From contig JBILCM010000103.1 in NCBI GenBank assembly GCA_044353165.1, positions 1 through 7,287 of the forward strand: 7,287 nucleotides of DNA. Direction: 5' to 3'. How positions within the stretch are numbered: position 1 is the stretch's first letter; each line of letters begins with the position of its first letter. Positions 1-6,393 of the stretch are shown here, in pieces. A model generated the notes under the pieces. It was not told where the DNA came from. It worked only from the letters and a program-made list of their open reading frames with translations, and made no database searches. The stretch is from JBILCM01 sp044353165 (GTDB lineage: Bacteria; Bacillota; Bacilli; Paenibacillales; YIM-B00363). The translations under genes were made by a program, and so were the position numbers.

Positions 1-320
1 ATCCCCTCAAGCTTGGCTATACCGCCAACGATGGCATGATCGTTACCGTACAGTCGATCACCGTGAAGTTCAACATAATCCGTAAAAATGTGCTGTATAT
101 AATCCAATGTTGTCGGTCGTTGTGGATGACGCGCCAATTGCATACGTTGCGCAGGTGTAATGTTCGCGTAAATCTCATCTTCAAGCTTGTTGTAACGATC
201 TTCCAATCGCGAGATTTCATCTGAGAAATCAAGGGATCGTTCACGGCTGAATGTCTTCAGTTCATCGATTTTCTGCATTAATTCAACGAGTGGACGCTCG
301 AAGGGCATATCACCCGGCAT
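1..320 (-). CDS. accA: Acetyl-CoA carboxylase carboxyltransferase subunit alpha (N-terminal part, cut by window edge)
   Basis: AccA pairs with AccD in an alpha2-beta2 cytoplasmic carboxyltransferase that moves the carboxyl group from carboxybiotin to acetyl-CoA, giving malonyl-CoA for fatty acid synthesis. Only the first 106 codons are visible; the 3' end lies beyond position 1. The visible part fits the family throughout: PFERPLVEL at residues 6-14, the helical DFSDEI...LEDRY segment (31-43), TPAQRMQLARHPQRPTTLDY (55-74) and the hallmark ELHGDRLYG (84-92). The ATG at 320-318 is chosen because GGAGG (333-329) lies 8 nt upstream; a second in-frame ATG at 308 is too far from it. The start lies inside the end of accD (11-nt overlap), so translational coupling is likely. 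The catalytic and acetyl-CoA-binding regions are outside the window. Confidence 0.95.
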   Translation of the reverse strand, partial: MPGDMPFERPLVELMQKIDELKTFSRERSLDFSDEISRLEDRYNKLEDEIYANITPAQRMQLARHPQRPTTLDYIQHIFTDYVELHGDRLYGNDHAIVGGIAKLEG

Positions 321-1179
321 GGTTCGTTCCTCCTCTCACCGTGTGCATGTCGAGCAACTGAACCAACAGATTGCGCATATCTTTGCGATGAACGACCTTG
401 TCAATCTGTCCATGGGAGAGATTAAACTCCGCCGTCTGAAAATTGTCTGGTAACTTCTGACGAATCGTCTGCTCAATCACGATCCGGCCCGCAAAGCCTA
501 CAATGGCACCGGGTTCGGCTAGAATAACATCACCCAGCATCGCGAAACTTGCTGAAACACCACCCAGTGTAGGGTCAGTAAAGACCGAAATAAACAAGCC
601 CCCGTGCTTGTTGTGCTTGTCCAGGGCAGCCGAAGTTTTGGCCATCTGCATTAAACTTAAGATGCTCTCTTGCATGCGAGCGCCGCCTGAGGAGGAGAAG
701 ATGATGATGGGATAATTTTTCTGTGTTGCTTTCTCAATCGCGCGCGTAATTTTTTCGCCAACGACAGAACCCATGCTGCCACTAAAGAAATCAAAGCTCA
801 TCACAGCTAGAACGACAGGGAAGCCGCCAATTGTGCCTTCACCCGTGATTACCGCATCGGCCATGCCACTTTTTTCTTTCTGTTGAGCTATTTTTTTCTC
901 GTATCCTGGGAATTGCAGGGGGTCTTCTGAAATCATATCGGAGTCGTACTCAAAAAGTCGACCTTCATCCATCAACAACTCAACGCGCTCGAAAGCCGTC
1001 AATTTCTGATGATAGCCACAGGTGGGACAAACTTTGAGGTTTTTTTCAACTTCTTTACTGAATTGGATATGTCCGCACTTGGGACATTTGTTCATTAAAC
1101 CTTCAGGGATGTCGTGTTTGGAGTTGAGCGAAGGTATGGTTGCGTATTTTCTTTTGTGCGTAAACCAGTCTCTTAACAC
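310..1179 (-). CDS. accD: Acetyl-CoA carboxylase carboxyltransferase subunit beta
   Basis: This is the beta half of the carboxyltransferase, working with AccA in the first committed step of fatty acid synthesis. The protein has 289 residues, normal for the family. A four-cysteine zinc ribbon is visible at C32, C35, C51 and C54 (CPKCG...CPTCG), followed by the crotonase-like carboxyltransferase domain with FSGSMGSVVGEK (132-143) and SSSGGARMQE (162-171); the glycine-rich segments are expected to form the oxyanion hole and acyl-CoA site. TDPTLGGVSASFA and EPGAIVGFAGRIVIEQT are also typical. The start is GTG at 1179-1177, with GAGGTG (1190-1185) 5 nt upstream; no in-frame ATG has a better site. 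It begins 42 nt after the stop of the upstream small gene and runs 11 nt into accA. AccB and AccC are not in the window. Confidence 0.97.
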   Translation of the reverse strand: MLRDWFTHKRKYATIPSLNSKHDIPEGLMNKCPKCGHIQFSKEVEKNLKVCPTCGYHQKLTAFERVELLMDEGRLFEYDSDMISEDPLQFPGYEKKIAQQKEKSGMADAVITGEGTIGGFPVVLAVMSFDFFSGSMGSVVGEKITRAIEKATQKNYPIIIFSSSGGARMQESILSLMQMAKTSAALDKHNKHGGLFISVFTDPTLGGVSASFAMLGDVILAEPGAIVGFAGRIVIEQTIRQKLPDNFQTAEFNLSHGQIDKVVHRKDMRNLLVQLLDMHTVRGGTNHAG

Positions 1180-1221
1180 AAGTGCACCTCACGTCCATGA
1201 TTCTCAAAACCTTCTATTTCT

Positions 1222-1410
1222 TTACATATGTAAAATGGTCGTTAATATTTCCTGCATTTCGTCCAATTCGCCTTCTGGTACCAAAATTTCATATTGTTGT
1301 TTCGTCATATTGATCGGTCGAACTTGTACCAGAAACCCTTCGTCCGTCAACTTTGTTCGAATGCGCTCCGCGATTTTTCCGGTTGGTGCGATATAAATCA
1401 CGGTCCACAT
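1222..1410 (-). CDS. Uncharacterised 62-residue protein, first gene of the accDA operon
   Basis: I recognise this as a small protein found between dnaE and accD in Paenibacillus-like genomes, but I know of no function. It has no signal peptide or membrane segment, so it is probably cytoplasmic. The likely pattern is strand (WTVIYIAP, 2-9), helix (10-24), strand (FLVQVRPI, 26-33), strand (QQYEILVPE, 38-46), helix (48-61). This beta-alpha-beta-beta-alpha layout recalls small ferredoxin/ACT-like or DUF2007-type folds; that comparison is inference. The ATG at 1410 has a perfect AGGAGG (1424-1419) 8 nt upstream. A longer in-frame version from 1488 is unlikely because its ATG lies inside the predicted -10 box. 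accD starts 42 nt downstream, so the two are probably cotranscribed, suggesting a link to lipid synthesis or simple hitch-hiking. It is far too short, and lacks any PLP-lysine motif, to be glutamate decarboxylase, a name I recall being attached to such proteins. Confidence 0.85.
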   Translation of the reverse strand: MWTVIYIAPTGKIAERIRTKLTDEGFLVQVRPINMTKQQYEILVPEGELDEMQEILTTILHM

Positions 1411-1483
1411 GCGGGCAACCTCCTGACGCTGGTGAGACTTCTCCAATGACATTGTTGTGATCAAGGCAAAACTCAACGCGTTT

Positions 1484-1513
1484 ATCATAGCACATGAATT
1501 GATTTTTGGGCAA
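1484..1513 (-). promoter_or_regulatory. Predicted sigma-A promoter with extended -10 for the small gene-accD-accA operon
   Basis: On the minus strand TTGCCC (1513-1508) and TATGAT (1489-1484) are separated by 18 bp, and TG occupies 1492-1491, one base upstream of the -10 box, making an extended -10. Transcription would start near 1477, giving a leader of about 67 nt before the ATG at 1410. It lies in the 170-bp gap after dnaE, where an operon promoter is expected. I saw no FapR-like operator (TTAGTACC... palindrome) around it, which agrees with accDA being outside the FapR regulon in Bacillus subtilis. Confidence 0.5.
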
Positions 1514-1580
1514 GGAAGATGACGTTCTCATACCCTGCATCTTGTGCATGGGACACGCCAATGGCGTTCATGTTGTTTCA

Positions 1581-4500
1581 TTATTTCTGCTTTACGGTTC
1601 CCTCGCCCAGTAACTTCTCGAGCAGCTTGATCAATACAGGCGTCGCTTCGACACGATAGTCGACGCTCAGTTGAAGCACCCGCGAGTCACGCTCATAGAA
1701 TAAAGTCACGCTTGATTTACCGGGATGTTTCTTCAACAAAGACTGAAGTCGCTTCAGAATACCCGGTGTTTCCTTGTTGGATGTAATCTTCAAATAGAGC
1801 ATGCTTTCATCAGGGAACTGTCGCGGGTGCTGGTCAGATTTGCGGTCGATCTTCGGTCGTTGCACGACGTTCGACGGGCGACGAACAACGATGCCGCTCT
1901 TCAGTCGCGCCAGAAGTGCAGGATCATCCATGCCATAGAGCTGCGAGACGATCAACTTCACATCCTCGTCCCCTTGTTGAACTCGACCGAGCGCAGCAAC
2001 GATAACACCATTGTTCACGATAGTATGATACGACTTCCATGTTTCCGGAAAAAGCACCGTCTCAACCGAGGATACACGATCCTCCAGCTCGAGGAATGCC
2101 ATCTGTTGTCCTTTGCGCGTGACGATCGGTTTCACTTGTAAGACCATCCCATATACGATCACTTCTGTGCCTTCAACCAACTCATGCAAGCGATGAATGG
2201 GGATCATATCATACTGTTCATTCCATGCTTCGTATTGATCTAACGGATGGCCGGATACGTACAAGCCTAACAATTCCCTCTCTTGCTCGAGTTGCTGCAT
2301 GGGCGTCAACGGTCGAATGACTGGCATCTCAAGCATCCGGTTCATGCTGGGGGACAAGCCGAACATCTGGATTTGTAAATCTTCTCGTTCTTTCTTCCAC
2401 TTGACTGCTGCATCAACAGCTTCATCGAGGACAGCTTGCAATTGCGCGCGATGTCCGGGCAATCCATCCGTCGCACCTGCGGCGATTAACGATTCCAACA
2501 CGCGCTTGTTGCATGTACGTAAATCGACGCGCCGGCACAGGTCGACCAAATCCCTGTAAGCACCGCCGTTCACACGACCTGCGATAATCGATTCAATCGC
2601 TTGCAATCCAACGTTCTTCACTGCAGCCAATCCGAATCGAATCGCCGCTCCATGCTCCGGCGTGCTCTCAGGTGTAAAGGCGATCCCGCTTTCGTTCACA
2701 TCGGGCGGCAAGACGGGGATGCGCATACGGCGGCATTCATCGATATATTCGGCTATTTTTCGGTGATTTCCGAGCTGTGCAGTCAACATCGATGCCATAA
2801 ATTCCACGGGGTAGCGCGCCTTAAGATATGCGGTTTGGAATGCAAGTACGGCATAAGCAGTCGCATGCGCGCGCGGGAAGCCGTAATCTGCGAATCGCAC
2901 GATCATGTCATAAACGTGATTGGCGTCGCTCTGGTCATAGCCTTGGCGAACACTGCCGGCAACGAATGCCGAACGCTGTTCGTCCAACACTTCGCGCTTC
3001 TTCTTGGAAACTGCACGACGCAGCAAGTCAGCTTCACCCAATGTAAACCCGGCCATGCTCGAAGCGATCTGCATAATTTGCTCCTGGTACACAATAATGC
3101 CATATGTGTCACGCAAGATCGGCTCCAAGGAAGGGTGCGGGTACGTCACTTCAGTCTTGCCGTGTTTGGAGGCGATGTACTTCGGAATAAACTCCATCGG
3201 CCCGGGCCGATACAGCGCCAGCACAGAAATAACATCTTCAAATCTCGTAGGTTTCAGATCCCGAAGCACGCGGCGCATGCCTGTGGATTCAAGTTGAAAC
3301 ACACCTGTCGTCTCTCCGCGGCTTAACATCTCATAAGTCGCGGCATCATCGTCTGGCACCGATCGCCAGTCGATGGTTACCCCTCGATTATCGCGAAGCC
3401 ATGTCAAGGTTCGTTCAATAATCGAAAGCGTCCGCAGACCGAGAAAGTCCATCTTTAATAAGCCCACAGCTTCTAGATGCTCCATCGAGTACTGAGTCAG
3501 CGCCGTCTGAGCCGTCCCCTCCTGCAATGCGGTCATATCTGTGAGCGGCTGCCGCGACAGCACAACACCAGCAGCATGTGTGGATGCGTGCCGCGGTAAC
3601 CCCTCCACCTTCAGCGCCATCTTCACAAGTCTGCCAATCGAGGCATCCCTATCGCTCCATTGTTTCAACTCAGGTGTTACACGCAACGCTTCCTCCAGGG
3701 TCATCCCAAGCGAATTGGGAATGAGTTTGGCTACACGGTCCACGTCACCATTGCTAATATTCAAAGCACGACCGACATCGCGCACCGCCGCTCGCGCGGC
3801 CATTGTGCCGAACGTGATGATCTGTGCGACCCGGTCTGATCCGTATTTCTTCACAACGTAAGCAATCACTTCGTCTCGCCGCTCATCATTAAAATCGATG
3901 TCAATGTCCGGCATCGATACGCGCGCCGGATTCAAGAATCGCTCGAACAACAACTTATACCGAATCGGATCTACGTTCGTAATGCCAAGCACGTAGGCGA
4001 CAAGACTTCCCGCGGCGGAACCTCTGCCGGGTCCCGTCATAATGCCGCGCTCGTGCGCATAACGAATGAAATCCCACGTAATCAAGAAATAATCCGCATA
4101 ACCCATTCGTCCAATCGTCTCCAACTCAAAACCAAGACGATCTTCGATCTGCAAACGGAAAGCCTCATCTCCTAGCGCATCCGCATATCTGTGCTTCAAT
4201 CCTTGGGCACACAGCGAGGCCAAATACCCCGCGCTGTCCATGCCCGCAGGAAGCGGGGTAAAGATGGGCAACACGCTGCGCCCCAGCTCCAGTGTCACAT
4301 TGCAACGCTGTGCGATTCGCTCCGTATTCGCAATCGCTTCCGGCACATGCGGGAATAATGCGGCCATCTCTGCTGCGCTCTTCATATACAATTGATCGGT
4401 ATCATAACGAAACCGTTGTTTATCGTCTACCGTCTTCCCCATCCCAATACACATCAACAAATCTTGAACGGCTGCATCCTCACGGTCGATGTAATGGACA

Positions 4501-5114
4501 TCATTCGTGACCACAAGCGGCACACCCATTTCCTTGGCCATGGCAATCATGCCGGGAAGCAACTTGCGTTGCTCCAACAAACGATGGTCCTGTAGTTCGA
4601 TATAATAATCATCACCGAACAACGCCTGGTATCGACGAATGATACCCCTCGCATCCTCTTGCCGACCTGCAAGCATGAGCTGCGCAACTTCGCCCTTCAA
4701 ACAGCCGCTTAGACAAATGAGCCCTTGTGCATGCTTCGATAACAAAGCATAATCAATCCGAGGTTCACGGTGCATGCCTTCCAGGTGCGCCGCTGAGCTC
4801 AAACGGAGCAAATTGCGGTACCCTTCATTGTTCTTAGCCAACAGCGTCAGATGATATGTCGGATTATCCGTGCGCGGACTTCTGTCCATCATGGATGCAC
4901 CCGCCACATACATTTCACAGCCAACAATCGGCTTCACACCCGCCTCCAAGCAAGCCTTATAGAACGACACGACACCGTACATCACGCCATGATCTGTCAA
5001 AGCTAATGCCGTCATGCCCAATTCAGCCGCGCTTCGCGCCAAATCGCGAATGCGTGCCGCACCGTCTAACAAACTGTATTCGCTATGTACGTGCAAATGG
5101 ACGAAAGAACTCAT
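1581..5114 (-). CDS. dnaE: DNA polymerase III subunit alpha
   Basis: This is a replicative C-family DNA polymerase; in PolC-containing Bacillota DnaE extends RNA primers before handing over to PolC. The protein has 1177 residues. The N-terminal PHP domain (about 1-280) keeps all nine expected metal ligands: H8, H10, D17, H42, E67, H88, C138, D205 and H207. The palm carries GPGRGSAAGS (361-370) and PDIDIDF with D403 and D405; the third catalytic aspartate is D556 in KMDFLGL. A helix-hairpin-helix region follows (about 800-890), then the beta-clamp motif QIQMF (914-918), an OB fold (about 983-1062) and a C-terminal domain (about 1103-1174). The ATG at 5114 is chosen because AGGTGA (5127-5122) lies 7 nt upstream; a start seven codons earlier (5135) has no ribosome binding site and falls at the predicted -10 box. 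It is monocistronic or leads into the acc operon, which has its own promoter. Confidence 0.97.
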   Translation of the reverse strand: MSSFVHLHVHSEYSLLDGAARIRDLARSAAELGMTALALTDHGVMYGVVSFYKACLEAGVKPIVGCEMYVAGASMMDRSPRTDNPTYHLTLLAKNNEGYRNLLRLSSAAHLEGMHREPRIDYALLSKHAQGLICLSGCLKGEVAQLMLAGRQEDARGIIRRYQALFGDDYYIELQDHRLLEQRKLLPGMIAMAKEMGVPLVVTNDVHYIDREDAAVQDLLMCIGMGKTVDDKQRFRYDTDQLYMKSAAEMAALFPHVPEAIANTERIAQRCNVTLELGRSVLPIFTPLPAGMDSAGYLASLCAQGLKHRYADALGDEAFRLQIEDRLGFELETIGRMGYADYFLITWDFIRYAHERGIMTGPGRGSAAGSLVAYVLGITNVDPIRYKLLFERFLNPARVSMPDIDIDFNDERRDEVIAYVVKKYGSDRVAQIITFGTMAARAAVRDVGRALNISNGDVDRVAKLIPNSLGMTLEEALRVTPELKQWSDRDASIGRLVKMALKVEGLPRHASTHAAGVVLSRQPLTDMTALQEGTAQTALTQYSMEHLEAVGLLKMDFLGLRTLSIIERTLTWLRDNRGVTIDWRSVPDDDAATYEMLSRGETTGVFQLESTGMRRVLRDLKPTRFEDVISVLALYRPGPMEFIPKYIASKHGKTEVTYPHPSLEPILRDTYGIIVYQEQIMQIASSMAGFTLGEADLLRRAVSKKKREVLDEQRSAFVAGSVRQGYDQSDANHVYDMIVRFADYGFPRAHATAYAVLAFQTAYLKARYPVEFMASMLTAQLGNHRKIAEYIDECRRMRIPVLPPDVNESGIAFTPESTPEHGAAIRFGLAAVKNVGLQAIESIIAGRVNGGAYRDLVDLCRRVDLRTCNKRVLESLIAAGATDGLPGHRAQLQAVLDEAVDAAVKWKKEREDLQIQMFGLSPSMNRMLEMPVIRPLTPMQQLEQERELLGLYVSGHPLDQYEAWNEQYDMIPIHRLHELVEGTEVIVYGMVLQVKPIVTRKGQQMAFLELEDRVSSVETVLFPETWKSYHTIVNNGVIVAALGRVQQGDEDVKLIVSQLYGMDDPALLARLKSGIVVRRPSNVVQRPKIDRKSDQHPRQFPDESMLYLKITSNKETPGILKRLQSLLKKHPGKSSVTLFYERDSRVLQLSVDYRVEATPVLIKLLEKLLGEGTVKQK

Positions 5115-5121
5115 GTTCGCA

Positions 5122-5127
5122 TCACCT
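5122..5127 (-). promoter_or_regulatory. Ribosome binding site that fixes the dnaE start
   Basis: AGGTGA lies 7 nt before the ATG at 5114-5112. The alternative upstream ATG at 5135-5133 is preceded only by GGATATGTTAAA, without a usable site at proper distance. The domain start (FVHLHVHSEYS) is also normally within a few residues of the N-terminus in this family, supporting the shorter form. Confidence 0.7.
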
Positions 5128-5133
5128 GTAAAC

Positions 5134-5162
5134 ATTTTAACATATCCGCGCGCTCTTGTCCC
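5134..5162 (-). promoter_or_regulatory. Candidate sigma-A promoter for dnaE
   Basis: On the minus strand GGGACA (5162-5157; 4 of 6 to TTGACA) and TAAAAT (5139-5134; 5 of 6 to TATAAT) are spaced by exactly 17 bp. Transcription would begin near 5127, giving an unusually short leader of about 13 nt with the ribosome binding site at its very 5' end; this makes the call tentative. dnaE must have a promoter around here because the upstream genes run the other way. Confidence 0.35.
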
Positions 5163-5169
5163 ATATACT
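5142..5169 (+). promoter_or_regulatory. Candidate sigma-E (sporulation) promoter for ytrH-ytrI
   Basis: ATA at 5142-5144 (within CATAT) is followed after 17 bp by CATATACT at 5162-5169, which fits the mother-cell pattern ATA-N16/18-CATAnnnT. The -10 differs from the sigma-E consensus CATACAnT at only one informative position. Transcription would start near 5176, leaving a leader of about 33 nt before the ATG at 5209. In Bacillus subtilis ytrHI is reported to be sigma-E-dependent, which supports the reading. Confidence 0.5.
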
Positions 5170-5208
5170 TAAGATAGAAATCCATGCCCCCCTTCAGGAG
5201 GTTAACCG

Positions 5209-5550
5209 ATGAACACAACCGCATTCTTATCCAGAGCGATACAAGATTTTTTCGTTGCATTCGGCGTGATTTTTGGCGCTTCCTTGCTGGCAGGACTCAG
5301 TTCTATTGTAACCATGCAACCCCCTGGTCCTGCTGTGACGATGCGTGCCATTGCAGAGAATGTGAAAATTTGGGCTGTCGTCGTCGCGGTCGGCGGCACG
5401 ATCGATCCCATTCGCGTCATTGAATGGAACATGAATGAAGGCCACCTCTCCCCCGCCGTCAAGCAGATTTTGTTGATCATCAGCGCTTTTCTGGGTGCCC
5501 ACACCGGAACCGAGTTGATCCGATGGATTTGTCCCATTGTAAAATCGTGA
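5209..5550 (+). CDS. ytrH: YtrH-family sporulation membrane protein
   Basis: A small integral membrane protein of 113 residues. In Bacillus subtilis YtrH is made in the mother cell under sigma-E and is needed, with YtrI, for efficient sporulation; its molecular role is unknown. Hydrophobic segments are visible at about 13-35 (FFVAFGVIFGASLLAGL...), 53-65 (KIWAVVVAVGGT) and 86-108 (QILLIISAFLGAHTGTEL). The loop with QPPGPAVTMRAIAENVKIWA and the segment GGTIDPIRVIEW look like the most family-specific stretches. The ATG at 5209 has a perfect AGGAGG (5196-5201) 7 nt upstream. ytrI follows after 12 nt, so the two are almost certainly one operon and translated together. A sigma-E-like promoter lies just upstream, overlapping the dnaE promoter region. 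Identification is from family resemblance and neighbourhood. Confidence 0.9.
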   Translation: MNTTAFLSRAIQDFFVAFGVIFGASLLAGLSSIVTMQPPGPAVTMRAIAENVKIWAVVVAVGGTIDPIRVIEWNMNEGHLSPAVKQILLIISAFLGAHTGTELIRWICPIVKS

Positions 5551-5562
5551 TGGAGGCTCTCC

Positions 5563-6042
5563 ATGCGCATACCGAATCTGGAACGAACACCCTCCCTTGT
5601 GCAAAAAATAGGTCTCATCTTGATCGGAACCGTCATCGGAGCCATCATCATGACCGTCATCACACAAGAAAATATCCAATATTTGCATGATACCGTGGAT
5701 CAATATGAGAAGCAAAATCAGTCATTAAGCGACCAACTGGAAAACTCGCGGAAAGTGCGTAAATCAAATCAGATCATTACCCAGACCACGATTCGCTGGG
5801 ATGACCGCCAGAAGGAATTAGAGACCTCGGTGCTCAATGAACTGGAATCGCGCATGCGCGAAGATTTGCAAGTTGTCGTGAGCAAGCCCGTTCAGCTCAT
5901 TGAAGTATACCGATCCATTCTTGACCGTAAGGTGTATTCCGATGTGAACGCGCAAAATTACCGGATCCGTGTCACGATGATCGGCGCTGTCGGTTCACAA
6001 TTGACGGTGTTTGTGGTAGCGGAGTTGTGGATGACGAATTGA
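5563..6042 (+). CDS. ytrI: YtrI-like sporulation membrane protein
   Basis: A 159-residue protein with one N-terminal membrane anchor (about 13-34, VQKIGLILIGTVIGAIIMTV), a short charged N-terminus, and then a hydrophilic heptad-like stretch (about 36-68) that probably forms a coiled coil. The rest (about 88-159) is a soluble domain ending in alternating hydrophobic residues, likely beta strands (YRIRVTMI, QLTVFVVAEL). This layout and the position right after ytrH match YtrI, the partner of YtrH in sporulation. The ATG at 5563 has GGAGG (5552-5556) 6 nt upstream. Whether the soluble part faces the cytoplasm or the outer side of the mother-cell membrane cannot be told from sequence alone. YtrI sequences diverge strongly, so the assignment leans on context as well as architecture; I am less sure of it than of ytrH. 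Confidence 0.82.
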   Translation: MRIPNLERTPSLVQKIGLILIGTVIGAIIMTVITQENIQYLHDTVDQYEKQNQSLSDQLENSRKVRKSNQIITQTTIRWDDRQKELETSVLNELESRMREDLQVVVSKPVQLIEVYRSILDRKVYSDVNAQNYRIRVTMIGAVGSQLTVFVVAELWMTN

Positions 6043-6108
6043 TTTTATGGCGCAAAAAAGGTACAGTGATGTCGCAGCAATATAATTACAATGGAGTGTG
6101 TTCATGAT

Positions 6109-6390
6109 ATGGAAATCGCCCTGTATGTCGGCGTTGTCATCGCTTCGGTTTGTTCCGTCGTATTTAGCATTGCATCGAGGAGAGCTTCCGATCCGAAATC
6201 AAGAGGAATGCACACGGCACGGATGAATGTATCGATGGGTCTTTTGTTGATTTTGTTGGCATTCGTTCAATTTATTCTGTTCGAACCTGACACCATTCGT
6301 ATCGTATTGGGCTCGCTCTTCTTGCTGCTTGGTCTGTTCAATGGATTTGCAGGCATACGCAATTACGGCATCTTTACTAGAATGAAGTAA
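6109..6390 (+). CDS. ytpI: YtpI-like small membrane protein
   Basis: A 93-residue protein with three hydrophobic segments: about 3-22 (IALYVGVVIASVCSVVFSIA), 41-59 (VSMGLLLILLAFVQFILFE) and 63-82 (IRIVLGSLFLLLGLFNGFAG), with basic loops between (RRASDPKSRG; RNYG near the end). Size, topology and position next to ytoI fit the YtpI family, whose function is unknown. The start is uncertain. I chose ATG at 6109 because GGAG (6093-6096) precedes it, though the 12-nt spacing is long; the in-frame ATG at 6091 would add six residues but has no ribosome binding site. It lies 66 nt after ytrI and may be cotranscribed with ytrHI or have its own promoter. Its stop is only 3 bp from the stop of the convergent ytoI-type gene. 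Confidence 0.8.
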   Translation: MEIALYVGVVIASVCSVVFSIASRRASDPKSRGMHTARMNVSMGLLLILLAFVQFILFEPDTIRIVLGSLFLLLGLFNGFAGIRNYGIFTRMK

Positions 6391-6393
6391 CGA

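Noticed and set aside
36..224. 62-codon plus-strand open frame at the left edge
   Set aside because: Antisense to the well-conserved N-terminus of accA.
1222..1488. 88-residue version of the small protein starting at 1488
   Set aside because: Its ATG lies inside the predicted -10 box (1489-1484) and has no ribosome binding site, while the ATG at 1410 has a perfect one at 8 nt.
1516..1543. Inverted repeat AAGATG / CATCTT with a 16-nt loop after dnaE
   Set aside because: The 6-bp stem is short, the loop is long, and no T-run follows on the minus strand, so it does not qualify as an intrinsic terminator. It could be an operator upstream of the -35 box but is weak enough to be chance.
1289..1561. 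90-codon minus-strand open frame overlapping the small gene in another frame
   Set aside because: It runs through the predicted operon promoter and the AGGAGG of the 62-residue gene, has no ribosome binding site, and shows no family resemblance.
2601..3326. 241-codon open frame on the plus strand inside dnaE
   Set aside because: It is wholly antisense to the palm and finger region of a clearly coding dnaE, has no ribosome binding site of note, and its translation looks compositionally like a shadow (rich in R, H, S and C) with no recognisable domain.
5115..5135. Seven-residue N-terminal extension of DnaE (start at 5135)
   Set aside because: No ribosome binding site upstream; its ATG is at the edge of the predicted -10 region, and the family starts close to the PHP motif.
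5202..5715. Two overlapping minus-strand open frames (153 and 162 codons) opposite ytrH and ytrI
   Set aside because: Both are antisense to genes with strong ribosome binding sites and conserved family features. The Asp/Gly-rich and Met-rich runs come from the complement of codons in the ytrI membrane segment.
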